Part shown: positions 7,150 to 14,226 of the stretch, one piece after another
Position numbering within the stretch: the stretch's first letter is position 1
Layout: each line of letters starts with the position of its first letter
Source of the DNA: JBAVQS01 sp049694275
GTDB taxonomy: Bacteria > Chloroflexota > Anaerolineae > UBA4142 > SHND01
Length of the DNA stretch: 26,303 nucleotides
Assembly (NCBI GenBank): GCA_049694275.1
Contig: JBAVQS010000144.1
Location: forward strand, 1 to 26,303
Direction of reading: 5' to 3'
Notes under the pieces: generated by a model
What the model saw: the letters and a program-made list of their open reading frames with translations, nothing else
What the model was told of the DNA's origin: nothing
The model's database searches: none
Position numbers and translations under genes: made by a program

Positions 7150-7681
7150 TCCCGCGTTTTTGGTCAGACCCATTCAACCATCCCCGGGACTGGTCTTTGT
7201 CTCGACCGGCGATGCTGCGCTGACTCGGCGCCTGAAACCGATGGCTGACGGCCTGGTCATGGGGTTGCTTGTTACCCGCTCTGATTTGCATTCAGCGCTT
7301 GTGGCTATCGCGTCTACTGAGGAGAGCCGGCGAGTTGCGCGAGAGCGAGCCCGGGCACAACGCGCAGAGAAGGAACGCGCTTACCGCGAGGCTTTCAGGG
7401 CGGAGATGATTCGCCACTTTCCCCAAATGCCGATTGAGTGCGTTGACGTAACGACTGCCTGGGCGACTGAGGTTGGCTCAAGACGAGTCGGGCGCTCACA
7501 GCGGCTGGATCTCGTTGCTGCCGTTCGCCGGGCGGTGGGTGCTCATGTCCGGCACCATCATACCGGTTATGACCAGTTGCTTGAGCACGGCGTTCCGCGT
7601 ATCCACGCTCGCAAGCAGATTGAGCCGGATGTGAAAGAGATCGTCAATGCTTGGAAGGCGCCCAGCGCAAGCGCAGAATAA
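7133..7681 (+). CDS. DUF2293-like protein
   Basis: 182 residues from ATG 7133, chosen for the GGGAGGAA site just upstream; an earlier in-frame start is deeper in the preceding gene. It overlaps that gene by 17 bp. The N-terminal 60 residues are hydrophobic-mixed with no membrane helix. Residues about 62-90 are a charged Arg/Glu/Ala helix. The C-terminal 70 residues (VRHHHTGYDQLL, then a terminal W) resemble the DUF2293 domain, recognised by eye. Function is unknown. It ends the first operon segment, with a GC-rich hairpin 10 bp beyond. Confidence 0.55.
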   Translation: MIAVVDPAFLVRPIQPSPGLVFVSTGDAALTRRLKPMADGLVMGLLVTRSDLHSALVAIASTEESRRVARERARAQRAEKERAYREAFRAEMIRHFPQMPIECVDVTTAWATEVGSRRVGRSQRLDLVAAVRRAVGAHVRHHHTGYDQLLEHGVPRIHARKQIEPDVKEIVNAWKAPSASAE

Positions 7682-7690
7682 GGAATGAGA

Positions 7691-7716
7691 GGGGCCGCGG
7701 TGAATGTTGCGGCCCC
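7691..7716 (+). terminator. GC-rich hairpin after the integrase operon
   Basis: GGGGCCGC (7691-7698) pairs with GCGGCCCC (7709-7716) around a 10-base loop. No T run follows, so termination may be partial or Rho-assisted. A second weaker dyad, GCCCCT (7750-7755) with AGGGGC (7773-7778), lies beyond. Confidence 0.5.
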
Positions 7717-7893
7717 AGAAATTACGACCCAGAAAACAACTGACAGGATGCCCCTAAAAGGGCCTGAGCGCGAGGGGCTAGTCTCTTATAGCCATACCGT
7801 GCAGTTGAACTTTGTTTAACCTATCGCGGGCCTAAACAGGCTTCAACAAAACGGCTAAACCCAATGCCTTGACCGAGTTTCGGAGGTTTTTCC

Positions 7894-8397
7894 GTGACCC
7901 CCAAAAAGCACTTTAAGCGACAAGCAGAAACGCAATTCAAGCCGGGCAACCGGTTCGCCGCTAAACCGCGATGGAGTCCCAAAAAGCTGACCACCTTTGC
8001 TCAGGACGTGCATCGCTTTCGGTCGATGCTCGGCTTCAACTATTCCGAGATGGGGCGCGCCCTGGGCGGAATCACCGGCCAGTACGTCAAGATGATCGAA
8101 CGGGGCGAACGGCAACCGTCACAGAAAATCACGCGAGTCTTTCGACAACTCAAAGCATCCCCGGCGCTGCGAGGGGAGCGGCCGGGAATGGAAGCCCTGG
8201 AGCGTGTCAGCGCGATTTGGTCGCATGTCCTGGGTAAACGATTCAAATGCCCCGAGTGTGCCCGTGAAGTCCGGCGGGGCGAGCGTGAACGAGGGCTCGA
8301 GTATTGGTGGGCGCGAGTGCCAAGGCAGAAGCATTGCCCAGAGCATCAGCGGCATGCCCGTCGACAGGGTAAGCGACAGGGCAGGGAGATCGATTGA
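7894..8397 (+). CDS. XRE-type HTH regulator with C-terminal zinc ribbon
   Basis: 167 residues from a GTG start with GGAGG seven bases upstream. Residues about 35-85 form a Cro/XRE helix-turn-helix (FRSMLGFNYSEMGRALGG, then YVKMIERGERQPS), the fold of phage repressors and transfer regulators. Residues about 115-155 hold CPEC and, after 28 residues, CPEH, a likely zinc site. The 212-bp gap before it has hairpins but no convincing -35/-10 pair. Its stop codon is immediately followed by the ATG of the FtsK-type gene, so the two are one operon. Inferred: a regulator that controls expression of the translocase. Confidence 0.75.
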   Translation: MTPKKHFKRQAETQFKPGNRFAAKPRWSPKKLTTFAQDVHRFRSMLGFNYSEMGRALGGITGQYVKMIERGERQPSQKITRVFRQLKASPALRGERPGMEALERVSAIWSHVLGKRFKCPECAREVRRGERERGLEYWWARVPRQKHCPEHQRHARRQGKRQGREID

Positions 8398-10410
8398 ATG
8401 ATCAAACGATTGTTGATCGTACTCGCGGTAGTGAGTTTATTGGGGGCCTGCGCCGCATCATCTGGCGACGTTATCACCCCGCCGCCTACGCTTGACCCGA
8501 ATATCGCGGCAGACGTACGCGCGATCAATGCCCAAGAGACCGCGGCCATAGCCTATGCCACTTCCCAGGCTGCCGAGCGCGACGCGAAGAGAGCCGCGGC
8601 AGCCGTGACCGCCTCTTTCAACGCAACTCAAAGCGCCCTGATGTCGATGGTGACCCAAGAGGCGATCCATGTCCAGGCGACCCGGAATGCGCAAGATACG
8701 CACGCTACCGTGACCGCCCAAGTGATGCAAGCGACGGTGACCGCGCAAGCCGCCCAATACACGGCGACGATGCAGGCGATGAATAACCTCGCCACATCCA
8801 CTGCACAGGCCCAGTTCGTGCAAGCCACCGCCGCGAGCGCCAGCGCCACGGCCACCGCGCGCGAGGCCGATGCTCATGCAACGCAGGTCTCGGCGGGCGC
8901 AACCGAAACGGTGATTGCAGCCCAGGTCAAGACCGCGCAAGCCCAAGCGGACTGGGAAACGTTTCTCGCCGGCGTGGGGACAGCGAGCAAGACCATTGTC
9001 ATTGTCCTCGCCTCCGTGGGTGGGCTACTGATCGTTGGCTATCTGAGCCTGCGCCTCGTCGATGCAGCCATCCTGCGCATTCGCGTCATTCGAGATGGCA
9101 CCGGGCAACCATTCGTGATTTTGGAGCCTGACCGCCAAGGACGACAGACAATGCTTGCGCCCACGCGCGCACCGGGGCCGGTGGTCACGCTCACAGCCCC
9201 AGATCGGCAGACCCTCCAAGTCGGCGCGCCGGTGGCAGACCCCGAGACGACACGGCGAGCTCAGGCAGTTGACCTGATGCTGGCGAGCGGAAACGGGCGG
9301 GGAAATGTGGAGCGCGTGGCGGGCCTCCTTGAAGAGGGGCGAGAGGTCACAGACCTTTCACCCATTGCGCACCCATCCGTCCAGGTCGTCAAGCCATTCG
9401 AGCCGCGTCCGCTTGACCTGCAGGCACAACCCTCGCGGTTGGCGCTCCCAATCGGCGTGACCAAGGACCGGGAAATGTGGATTCCGCTGAGTGAGGTTAC
9501 GCACGCGCTGATCGGTGGGCCATCGGGTATGGGCAAGAGCAACCTGTTGCATGGGTGGATTCAATCACTCACTCGCGGTGAGCAGGCTGACGTTGCCCTG
9601 TACGATGGCAAGAGCGGAATGGAGTTTGAACGGTATGCCTCTGCCCCGCGCGTGGAGATCGTCCCCGATCAATTGACGCCATTCCTGGAGCAACTGGTCG
9701 GCGAGATGCAACGTCGCTTTGAGCTCATGCGGTCGGTGGGCGTGAACAACCTGGCCGATTACAACCGCTACCGCGATACGGATGATCGGCTCGCACGCCG
9801 GGTTCTGATCGTTGATGAGCTCTACACGGCCTTGCAGAATGAAGGCGCCGAGGAGCTGCTGACGCTGATCGCCACAAAAGGGCGAGCAGAAGGCCTGCAC
9901 CTGATACTTGCGACACAGCTCCCAGATGCCAACAGCGTGCCCAGGCATATTCGCATCAATGCCCTGTTGCGTATCGCGTTTGCGTGCCCCACCTACCGCG
10001 AGTCGCATACCATCCTTGGCTACAGCGGCGCCGAGCGCATCCAGCATACTCCTGGCCGGCTGCTCGTCTTTTGGCAAGGGCAATTGATCGAGGCCCAGGC
10101 GTTCCGGGCTGAATTGCCGACCGTCTCGCCCGCGATGCTTGCCCCTGTCCAAGCGCCGGCCCAGCTCGACGCGCCTCGCCAGTTCGACAATGACACCGAG
10201 CGAATTGTCCGCCATGCGCTCGACGCGGGGCAGGGCTGGTTTATCGTGACCGAGATCGCGGCGGCATGTGGCATCCGCCAGAGCAGGGTGTCACGCATCG
10301 CCCGCAACCTGGAGGAAGCGGGCTACCTAACCGAGGTGCAGAAAGACGACAAGGGCCAGAATCGCGGCCGCCAGATTACCGAAAAACTGAGGGCGTGCAT
10401 GGCGGTTTAG
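8398..10410 (+). CDS. FtsK/SpoIIIE-type DNA translocase with lipoprotein-like N-terminus
   Basis: 670 residues. Residues 1-18 look like a lipoprotein signal with lipobox LGAC (Cys18). Residues 20-195 are extremely Ala/Thr/Gln-rich, helical and repetitive. One transmembrane helix is at about 199-221 (IVIVLASVGGLLIVGYLSL). The motor follows: Walker A GPSGMGKS (374-381), Walker B LIVDE (Asp473, Glu474) and LATQLPD. Residues about 600-660 form a winged helix (WFIVTEIAAACGIRQSRVSR), like the FtsK gamma domain or a DNA-target reader. Known: FtsK/TraB pumps move double-stranded DNA across membranes; TraB mediates conjugation in AICEs. Inferred: it drives transfer or segregation of the circular element. 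The lipoprotein/extracellular-helix front end is unusual. Confidence 0.88.
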   Translation: MIKRLLIVLAVVSLLGACAASSGDVITPPPTLDPNIAADVRAINAQETAAIAYATSQAAERDAKRAAAAVTASFNATQSALMSMVTQEAIHVQATRNAQDTHATVTAQVMQATVTAQAAQYTATMQAMNNLATSTAQAQFVQATAASASATATAREADAHATQVSAGATETVIAAQVKTAQAQADWETFLAGVGTASKTIVIVLASVGGLLIVGYLSLRLVDAAILRIRVIRDGTGQPFVILEPDRQGRQTMLAPTRAPGPVVTLTAPDRQTLQVGAPVADPETTRRAQAVDLMLASGNGRGNVERVAGLLEEGREVTDLSPIAHPSVQVVKPFEPRPLDLQAQPSRLALPIGVTKDREMWIPLSEVTHALIGGPSGMGKSNLLHGWIQSLTRGEQADVALYDGKSGMEFERYASAPRVEIVPDQLTPFLEQLVGEMQRRFELMRSVGVNNLADYNRYRDTDDRLARRVLIVDELYTALQNEGAEELLTLIATKGRAEGLHLILATQLPDANSVPRHIRINALLRIAFACPTYRESHTILGYSGAERIQHTPGRLLVFWQGQLIEAQAFRAELPTVSPAMLAPVQAPAQLDAPRQFDNDTERIVRHALDAGQGWFIVTEIAAACGIRQSRVSRIARNLEEAGYLTEVQKDDKGQNRGRQITEKLRACMAV

Positions 10411-10454
10411 GCGGGAAATGTCGGCAATGTGGTTATGTGGGATGGTTGGGAAAG

Positions 10455-10600
10455 GTGGCAAATAGTTAGGTTCGCGTGATGAGCAAGGCCTGGGCAGCAT
10501 CTGGCCGCCCGGTGAATGACAACCGAATAAACCCCCATGCCGACGGTGCAAGCCCGGTGAGCCGTGAGAGTCGGCCCGAAGCAAGGATGGTTGAGGTGTG
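10455..10600 (+). ncRNA. Orphan HEARO / IscB-type omega RNA (probable)
   Basis: A non-coding stretch whose sequence strings I recognise from the HEARO motif (HNH endonuclease-associated RNA, the guide scaffold of IscB): GGCAGCATCTGGCCGCCC, GGTGAATGACAACCG, GGTGCAAGCC, GAGCCGTGAGAGTC and CCCGAAGC. Seen pairing: CGGT (10510-10513) with ACCG (10522-10525), GCCGAC (10539-10544) with GTCGGC (10570-10575), and CGG/CCG (10555-10557, 10562-10564) inside it. Known: IscB omega RNAs precede iscB and carry their guide at the 5' end. Here no HNH/RuvC ORF follows; only a 21-codon frame does. Standalone copies acting in trans have been described in Ktedonobacter. The boundaries are approximate and the family call needs a covariance-model search. 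Confidence 0.6.
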
Positions 10601-10617
10601 GCGGGAGAATAGTTTGA

Positions 10618-10636
10618 TTGGCTTTGCCAAATTGGC
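10618..10636 (+). terminator. Alternating hairpins downstream of the RNA
   Basis: TTGGC (10618-10622), GCCAA (10626-10630) and TTGGC (10632-10636) make two mutually exclusive stems, the second followed by CTTT. It could end the RNA or act as an attenuator. Confidence 0.3.
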
Positions 10637-10640
10637 CTTT

Positions 10641-10790
10641 GATACACATTGATTCTTTACGACACTAATATTGATGCGATTCTTTAAGGTTGGGGGGCAG
10701 ATCGGAGGCCCGATTTCTATTGTGTCCCGCGCTGCTTTGTGTAATACTTGTGTGTAAGCAACACGAACGTTTGTTCGAGAGGGGGGAATC
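10641..10790. other. Intergenic leader before the RHH gene
   Basis: It contains AT-rich spacer and TAATAC (10742-10747) as a possible -10 without a good -35. The inverted repeat CGAAC-N4-GTTCG (10764-10777) lies 13 bases before the RHH start and is a likely autoregulatory operator, since RHH proteins commonly repress their own genes. Confidence 0.4.
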
Positions 10791-11015
10791 ATGCACAGAT
10801 TGAATGATTTTCTGAACTTGCGATTATCGGGCGAGATGAGAGAACGGCTGGCGCAACGCGCCGGTGAAACCGGGTTTGCTGAATCCGAACTCGTCCGTCA
10901 GGCATTGTCACAGTTTCTTGACGGCGACGGCCAAGTGGTCCAGGCCGCCCAGCCTGTCCTAAGGCGCAGACCGAGGCCAACAGTTGCCCGGCCCGCGGTC
11001 GAGGCATCAGTTTAA
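10791..11015 (+). CDS. Ribbon-helix-helix (CopG/Arc-type) regulator
   Basis: 74 residues with ATG after GAGAGGGGGG. Residues 1-45 fit the ribbon-helix-helix fold: a short strand (NDFLNLRLS), helix A (GEMRERLAQRAGETG) and helix B (AESELVRQALSQFLDG). The tail is Pro/Arg-rich and basic. Known: such dimers control plasmid copy number or act as antitoxins. It stands directly before the replication helicase gene with a dyad at its own 5' side. Inferred: a copy-number or replication regulator of the element. No toxin gene is adjacent, so an antitoxin role is less likely. Confidence 0.75.
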   Translation: MHRLNDFLNLRLSGEMRERLAQRAGETGFAESELVRQALSQFLDGDGQVVQAAQPVLRRRPRPTVARPAVEASV

Positions 11016-11115
11016 AAAAAAATACCGCCCCGGGTTGTTCACTGCAACTCGAGGCGGCGGGCGGGACGCGGCGGGCAGTTTCCTGCCCTCGCATCTCAGT
11101 ATACACGTAAATTTT
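11016..11115 (-). terminator. Stem-loops and T tracts between RHH and helicase genes
   Basis: A nearly perfect stem (CCGCCCCGGGTTG with CAACTCGAGGCGG, 11024-11056) is preceded on the plus strand by nine A. This makes a textbook terminator for minus-strand transcription, although no minus gene is nearby. A second stem, GGGCAG-TTTC-CTGCCC (11073-11088), and a T7 tract (about 11111-11117) follow on the plus strand. Confidence 0.5.
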
Positions 11116-11141
11116 TTTCAGTCAAGGGCGGACGCGAATCT

Positions 11142-12560
11142 ATGAAAACTCGGTTTCCTCAGAACTGCGAGGCGGAACAATCCGTTCTCGGCTCAATCCT
11201 CATTGAAAACGAGGCCATGGACGCGATAGGTACTCTGACCCCGGAAATGTTTTACCTTGAGCGTCATGCGTGGATATTCCAGCGAATTTGTGAATTGTAT
11301 GCGTCTGGCTCTCCGATTGACGCTGTTTCGTTGTCTCATCGTCTCGATCTTGCGGGACAACTCCAGGTAGTCGGCGGCTCCGCTTATTTGGCCGACCTGA
11401 TGCGGTCGGTCCCGAGCGCCTATAACGTCCAGGCTTACGCAGACATCGTCCGCGTTGAGTTCTTCAAGCGCAAGGTCAACGAAATCGCCCAGAACTTGGC
11501 TGGCTATTCTCACGATGGCCTCACAAAGACACCCGGCGATGTAATTGGCGAGCTGCAACAGGCGATTAACGAATTGCGAGAGCACCAACCGAAAAGCAAG
11601 CCGCAAACCCCGGCCACTTGGGCAGAACTCGAAACCCAGATCGGTCCGACAGAATGGGTCTGGCCGCGGTGGCTACCTCGCGGGCATGTGACCCTGGCTG
11701 CAAGCGAGCCGGGGATGGGCAAGTCAGCAATTGGCTTGCGCCTGGCTGCGTGCCCTTTACGCCGCGATCCCCTGCCAGACGGGACACCATTCGCCGGCGA
11801 GACTGGGCTTGTGCTCTGGGTCGAATGCGAATCTGCACAGTCGATCAACCTCGAGCGTGCTCGAAGCTGGGGCTTGCCACTTGGAAACATCATCACGCCC
11901 ACCGGAGATGCGCTGGTTGACGTGCGGCTTGACTCTCCCGATCATCGCGAGGCGGTGTCGAGATCGGCTCACCTGGATGACGTGAAATTCATCGTCGTCG
12001 ATAGCTTGCGCGGCTCGCACCGCGGTGATGAAAATTCGAGCGAGGTTTCCGAGGTTGTTAAGTGGCTTGCGGGGCTCGCTCGCGATGTGAACAAGCCGAT
12101 CCTGCTAACGCACCACCTCCGCAAGCGAGGGGTATTCGACAGCGACGGGATCTCACTTGATCGCCTGCGAGGTTCTACCGCGATCACGCAGTATGCGCGG
12201 GTTGTCTGGTCTCTCGATTGCCCTGATCCAGCCGCCCCTGAGAAACGGCGCCTCTCTGTTATCAAATCTAATCTCGGGCGGTTTCCTGCTCCCTTGGGAT
12301 TGACCATCAGTGAGCGCGGCGTCGAGTTCGGGCAGGCACCAGAACCGCCGAGAGATGGGACGCGATCGGCTCAAGCTGCTGATATTTTGCTTGGCTTGCT
12401 TCAAAAGGGGCCGGTGACAGCGGACAGCGTAAAAAAAGAAATAGAGTCTGCGGGCCTGTCTTGGCAGGCAGCTGTAAGGGCTAAGGACAAGCTGGGCGTC
12501 GTCTCGATCAAGCCGGGTGGCATTTGGCACTGGTCCTTACCGGCCAAGAGCGATGATTAG
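11142..12560 (+). CDS. Replicative helicase: DnaB N-domain fused to RepA-like ATPase
   Basis: 472 residues. Residues 5-140 match the DnaB N-terminal domain (NCEAEQSVLGSILIENEAMD, and GSAYLADLMRSVPSAYN), which binds primase in normal DnaB. Residues 165-400 are a RecA-fold ATPase of the RepA/AAA_25 kind: Walker A SEPGMGKS (Lys194), Walker B FIVVDSLRG (Asp287), LLTHHLRK and a glutamine-containing TAITQYARVVW. The last 60 residues look like a winged helix. Canonical DnaB motifs of the C-terminal domain are absent, so this is a hybrid. No strong ribosome site precedes the ATG. Iteron-like repeats follow the gene, suggesting an origin. Inferred: it unwinds or loads at the element's origin after excision. 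Confidence 0.82.
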   Translation: MKTRFPQNCEAEQSVLGSILIENEAMDAIGTLTPEMFYLERHAWIFQRICELYASGSPIDAVSLSHRLDLAGQLQVVGGSAYLADLMRSVPSAYNVQAYADIVRVEFFKRKVNEIAQNLAGYSHDGLTKTPGDVIGELQQAINELREHQPKSKPQTPATWAELETQIGPTEWVWPRWLPRGHVTLAASEPGMGKSAIGLRLAACPLRRDPLPDGTPFAGETGLVLWVECESAQSINLERARSWGLPLGNIITPTGDALVDVRLDSPDHREAVSRSAHLDDVKFIVVDSLRGSHRGDENSSEVSEVVKWLAGLARDVNKPILLTHHLRKRGVFDSDGISLDRLRGSTAITQYARVVWSLDCPDPAAPEKRRLSVIKSNLGRFPAPLGLTISERGVEFGQAPEPPRDGTRSAQAADILLGLLQKGPVTADSVKKEIESAGLSWQAAVRAKDKLGVVSIKPGGIWHWSLPAKSDD

Positions 12561-12571
12561 TATCATATAAC

Positions 12572-12672
12572 GCGATTTCTTGAATTCTTGATTCCTTGCG
12601 ATTTCTTGAATTCTTGGAAGGTTGCAAGATTTCAAGATTTCACTGATTTAGGGCGTGTGTGCCGAATTCTTG
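12572..12672. repeat. Iteron-like direct repeats, possible origin
   Basis: GCGATTTCTTGAATTCTTG occurs exactly at 12572-12590 and 12598-12616, 26 bp apart. A partial copy, GAATTCTTG, is at 12664-12672. CAAGATTT is repeated in tandem at 12625-12640. The region is AT-rich against a GC-rich background and directly follows the helicase gene. Similar low-complexity tracts occur in the host flanks, so an origin role is only a suggestion. Confidence 0.5.
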
Positions 12673-12681
12673 AGGTGAAAA

Positions 12682-13008
12682 ATGGACATGCAAAGGTGTC
12701 CGAAATGCCAATTGAATCACAAAATGCTTGGCCTCTCGCTCGCTCATGGGGTCCTGATTCGCAATGCAAAACCCGAACACGTGTTGCGAAACTTTTCGGC
12801 CTGGGCATTCGACCAGCGCTTTTGGTCCGCGCATGCGGGCGAGATTGAATCGGTGCGCATCGTCCTTCCCGACGGCACGATGTATCGCGCCAACCGCGAG
12901 GATTTCGAGCAGTTCGGATTTACGAAGGATCTGGGCCGAGGCCCCCAGATGATTCTCAGGCTTTCGCATTTTCGTGTTATCGGCCCGGGCATCCGTGTGG
13001 CAGCATGA
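12682..13008 (+). CDS. Hypothetical protein with N-terminal CxxC
   Basis: 108 residues, start supported by GAGGTGA seven bases upstream. It begins MDMQRCPKCQLNHKMLG, a possible half zinc site, followed by a mixed alpha/beta sequence (ESVRIVLPDGTMYRANREDF, then LGRGPQMILRL). No known family is recognised and no signal peptide or membrane helix is present. It starts the run of small genes leading to the tape measure gene and is followed 35 bp on by the coiled-coil gene. Confidence 0.6.
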   Translation: MDMQRCPKCQLNHKMLGLSLAHGVLIRNAKPEHVLRNFSAWAFDQRFWSAHAGEIESVRIVLPDGTMYRANREDFEQFGFTKDLGRGPQMILRLSHFRVIGPGIRVAA

Positions 13009-13043
13009 CCGTGACCGCGAATCATTTTTCAAGGAGGCGTTTG

Positions 13044-13403
13044 ATGAGCAAAACAGTTGCAGAGATCGTCGCTGAAATCCAGCGGAGAGAAGAGGAGCAA
13101 AAGCTGGAGCAGCAGCGGGCACTCGCCGCGAAAGGTGAGGAGCTCCACGCCAAGGCGCAGGCGATCGAGGCCGAGCAGGCCAGACCGCTTGAGGATGCCA
13201 GGGCCGCATGGCAAAAACGTTTGGCTGATCGACGCGCTGAGGATGCCCGACTCGCGGAAACTATAGCCAAAGCGCAGGCTCGGCGGGCTTTTCATGGGAG
13301 CGCCGATGAGTTTGAGCAGGCTTGGCCCGCGATTTGGGAGCAGATCAAGATTCGACAGGCAGCCGAAGCAGGTGCGGCGCCTCAGGCTATTGTTACGCTC
13401 TAG
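13044..13403 (+). CDS. Coiled-coil hypothetical protein
   Basis: 119 residues from ATG 13044, chosen because AAGGAGG (13031-13037) lies six bases upstream; an in-frame ATG at 13005 would overlap the preceding gene. Residues 5-95 are almost continuous Glu/Gln/Lys/Arg/Ala helix (QRREEEQKLEQQRALAAKGE), a probable coiled coil. The C-terminus (FEQAWPAIWEQIKIRQAAEA) is a Trp-containing amphipathic helix. Small coiled-coil proteins of this kind are common in phage early regions. No function can be assigned. Confidence 0.6.
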   Translation: MSKTVAEIVAEIQRREEEQKLEQQRALAAKGEELHAKAQAIEAEQARPLEDARAAWQKRLADRRAEDARLAETIAKAQARRAFHGSADEFEQAWPAIWEQIKIRQAAEAGAAPQAIVTL

Positions 13404-13443
13404 CACCCCCAGGCGGGCCGGGTAAGCAAGCGCGAGGTTACTT

Positions 13444-13857
13444 ATGGAAACGTCCAAGGCTGGTCATCAGTGTGAAGCAAAAAATGCACAGGGAAAGCGC
13501 TGCGGCGGTTATACCGTTGGCGGTGGGCGGTTTTGCTTTGCACACGATCCGGCTCGGGCCAAGGACCGGGCCGAGGCCAGGCGTCGCGGTGGGCAAGCTC
13601 GCCAGTCCCCCAAAGCGAGTGAGGGCTTACCCGCGGTCAAGATCGCCGGCATTTCGGATGTACTCACCCTTGTCAATGCGACGATTGCCGATGTGTGGCT
13701 CTTGCCAAACTCCCCAGCGCGCGGCCGGGTTCTGCTCGCGGCTGCGGCTGCGGCCCTCGAGGCCCTGCAAATCGGCCAGCTCGAAGAGCGAGTGCGCGCG
13801 CTGGAGGCGCGCATTCTGGCCGAAAGCGCTGGGGAGTTTTCAACCCTAAGAAATTGA
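13444..13857 (+). CDS. Small zinc-finger phage-type protein
   Basis: 137 residues, GAGGT upstream of the ATG. Residues 10-36 carry CEAKNAQGKRC, then FCFAHDP, a Cys-Cys-Cys-His set with the G-rich FCxxHDP ending common in small phage and mobile-element proteins. A basic, RRGGQAR-containing stretch follows. The C-terminal half is helical (GRVLLAAAAAALEALQIGQL, then a Leu/Glu-rich coiled coil). Inferred: a small nucleic-acid-binding protein that dimerises through its tail. The biological role is unknown. Confidence 0.6.
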   Translation: METSKAGHQCEAKNAQGKRCGGYTVGGGRFCFAHDPARAKDRAEARRRGGQARQSPKASEGLPAVKIAGISDVLTLVNATIADVWLLPNSPARGRVLLAAAAAALEALQIGQLEERVRALEARILAESAGEFSTLRN

Positions 13858-13873
13858 ATCAGGAATGCGCGAT

Positions 13874-14200
13874 ATGAATTTGAGCAATCGACTTGCCGCT
13901 GTCGAGCGAATTACCAGAGAAAAGGGCAAGCCCCGCCAAAAGCCGCCGTTTGATCTCATCGTCGTCACACTGGCGGACGAGACGAAGGACGGAGAGAGTA
14001 ATCCCCAGGTCGCCGACGATCCGGACCGCGAGACGCTTGACCGCTTACTGGCAGAACAGGAAGCGATGGGACAGGCGATGACCAGCGCCTTTGGCATTCG
14101 GACGATTGAGGTAGAGCGAATTGATGGAGCCTGGCGGCTCTGTCGTCCTGATGCGATTGCGACAGAGGTGTCCACCGCGACAGTTCAGGAAACAAATTAG
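13874..14200 (+). CDS. Hypothetical protein
   Basis: 108 residues from ATG 13874, where AGGA (13861-13864) is nine bases upstream. The in-frame ATG at 13865 is too close to that site. The N-terminus (NLSNRLAAVERITREKGKP) is a basic helix and the middle has a beta-rich FDLIVVTLADE. It is acidic around residues 40-60 and has no membrane segment. No family is recognised. It lies 26 bp before the tape measure gene and probably shares its transcript. Confidence 0.55.
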   Translation: MNLSNRLAAVERITREKGKPRQKPPFDLIVVTLADETKDGESNPQVADDPDRETLDRLLAEQEAMGQAMTSAFGIRTIEVERIDGAWRLCRPDAIATEVSTATVQETN

Positions 14201-14226
14201 ACATCGATAATGGCGAAGGAGTAATT

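Noticed and set aside
10455..10600. A group II intron fragment
   Set aside because: No domain V-like hairpin, 5' GUGYG start or reverse transcriptase is seen. The conserved strings fit the HEARO/omega RNA motif better.
10586..10652. A 21-codon frame after the omega-like RNA as an iscB remnant
   Set aside because: Its translation shows no similarity to the start of IscB that I can recognise and it stops at once.
13322..13849. Plus-strand 175-residue ORF overlapping the small zinc-finger gene
   Set aside because: It overlaps two frames with good ribosome sites and its translation is low-complexity Arg/Pro/Ser.
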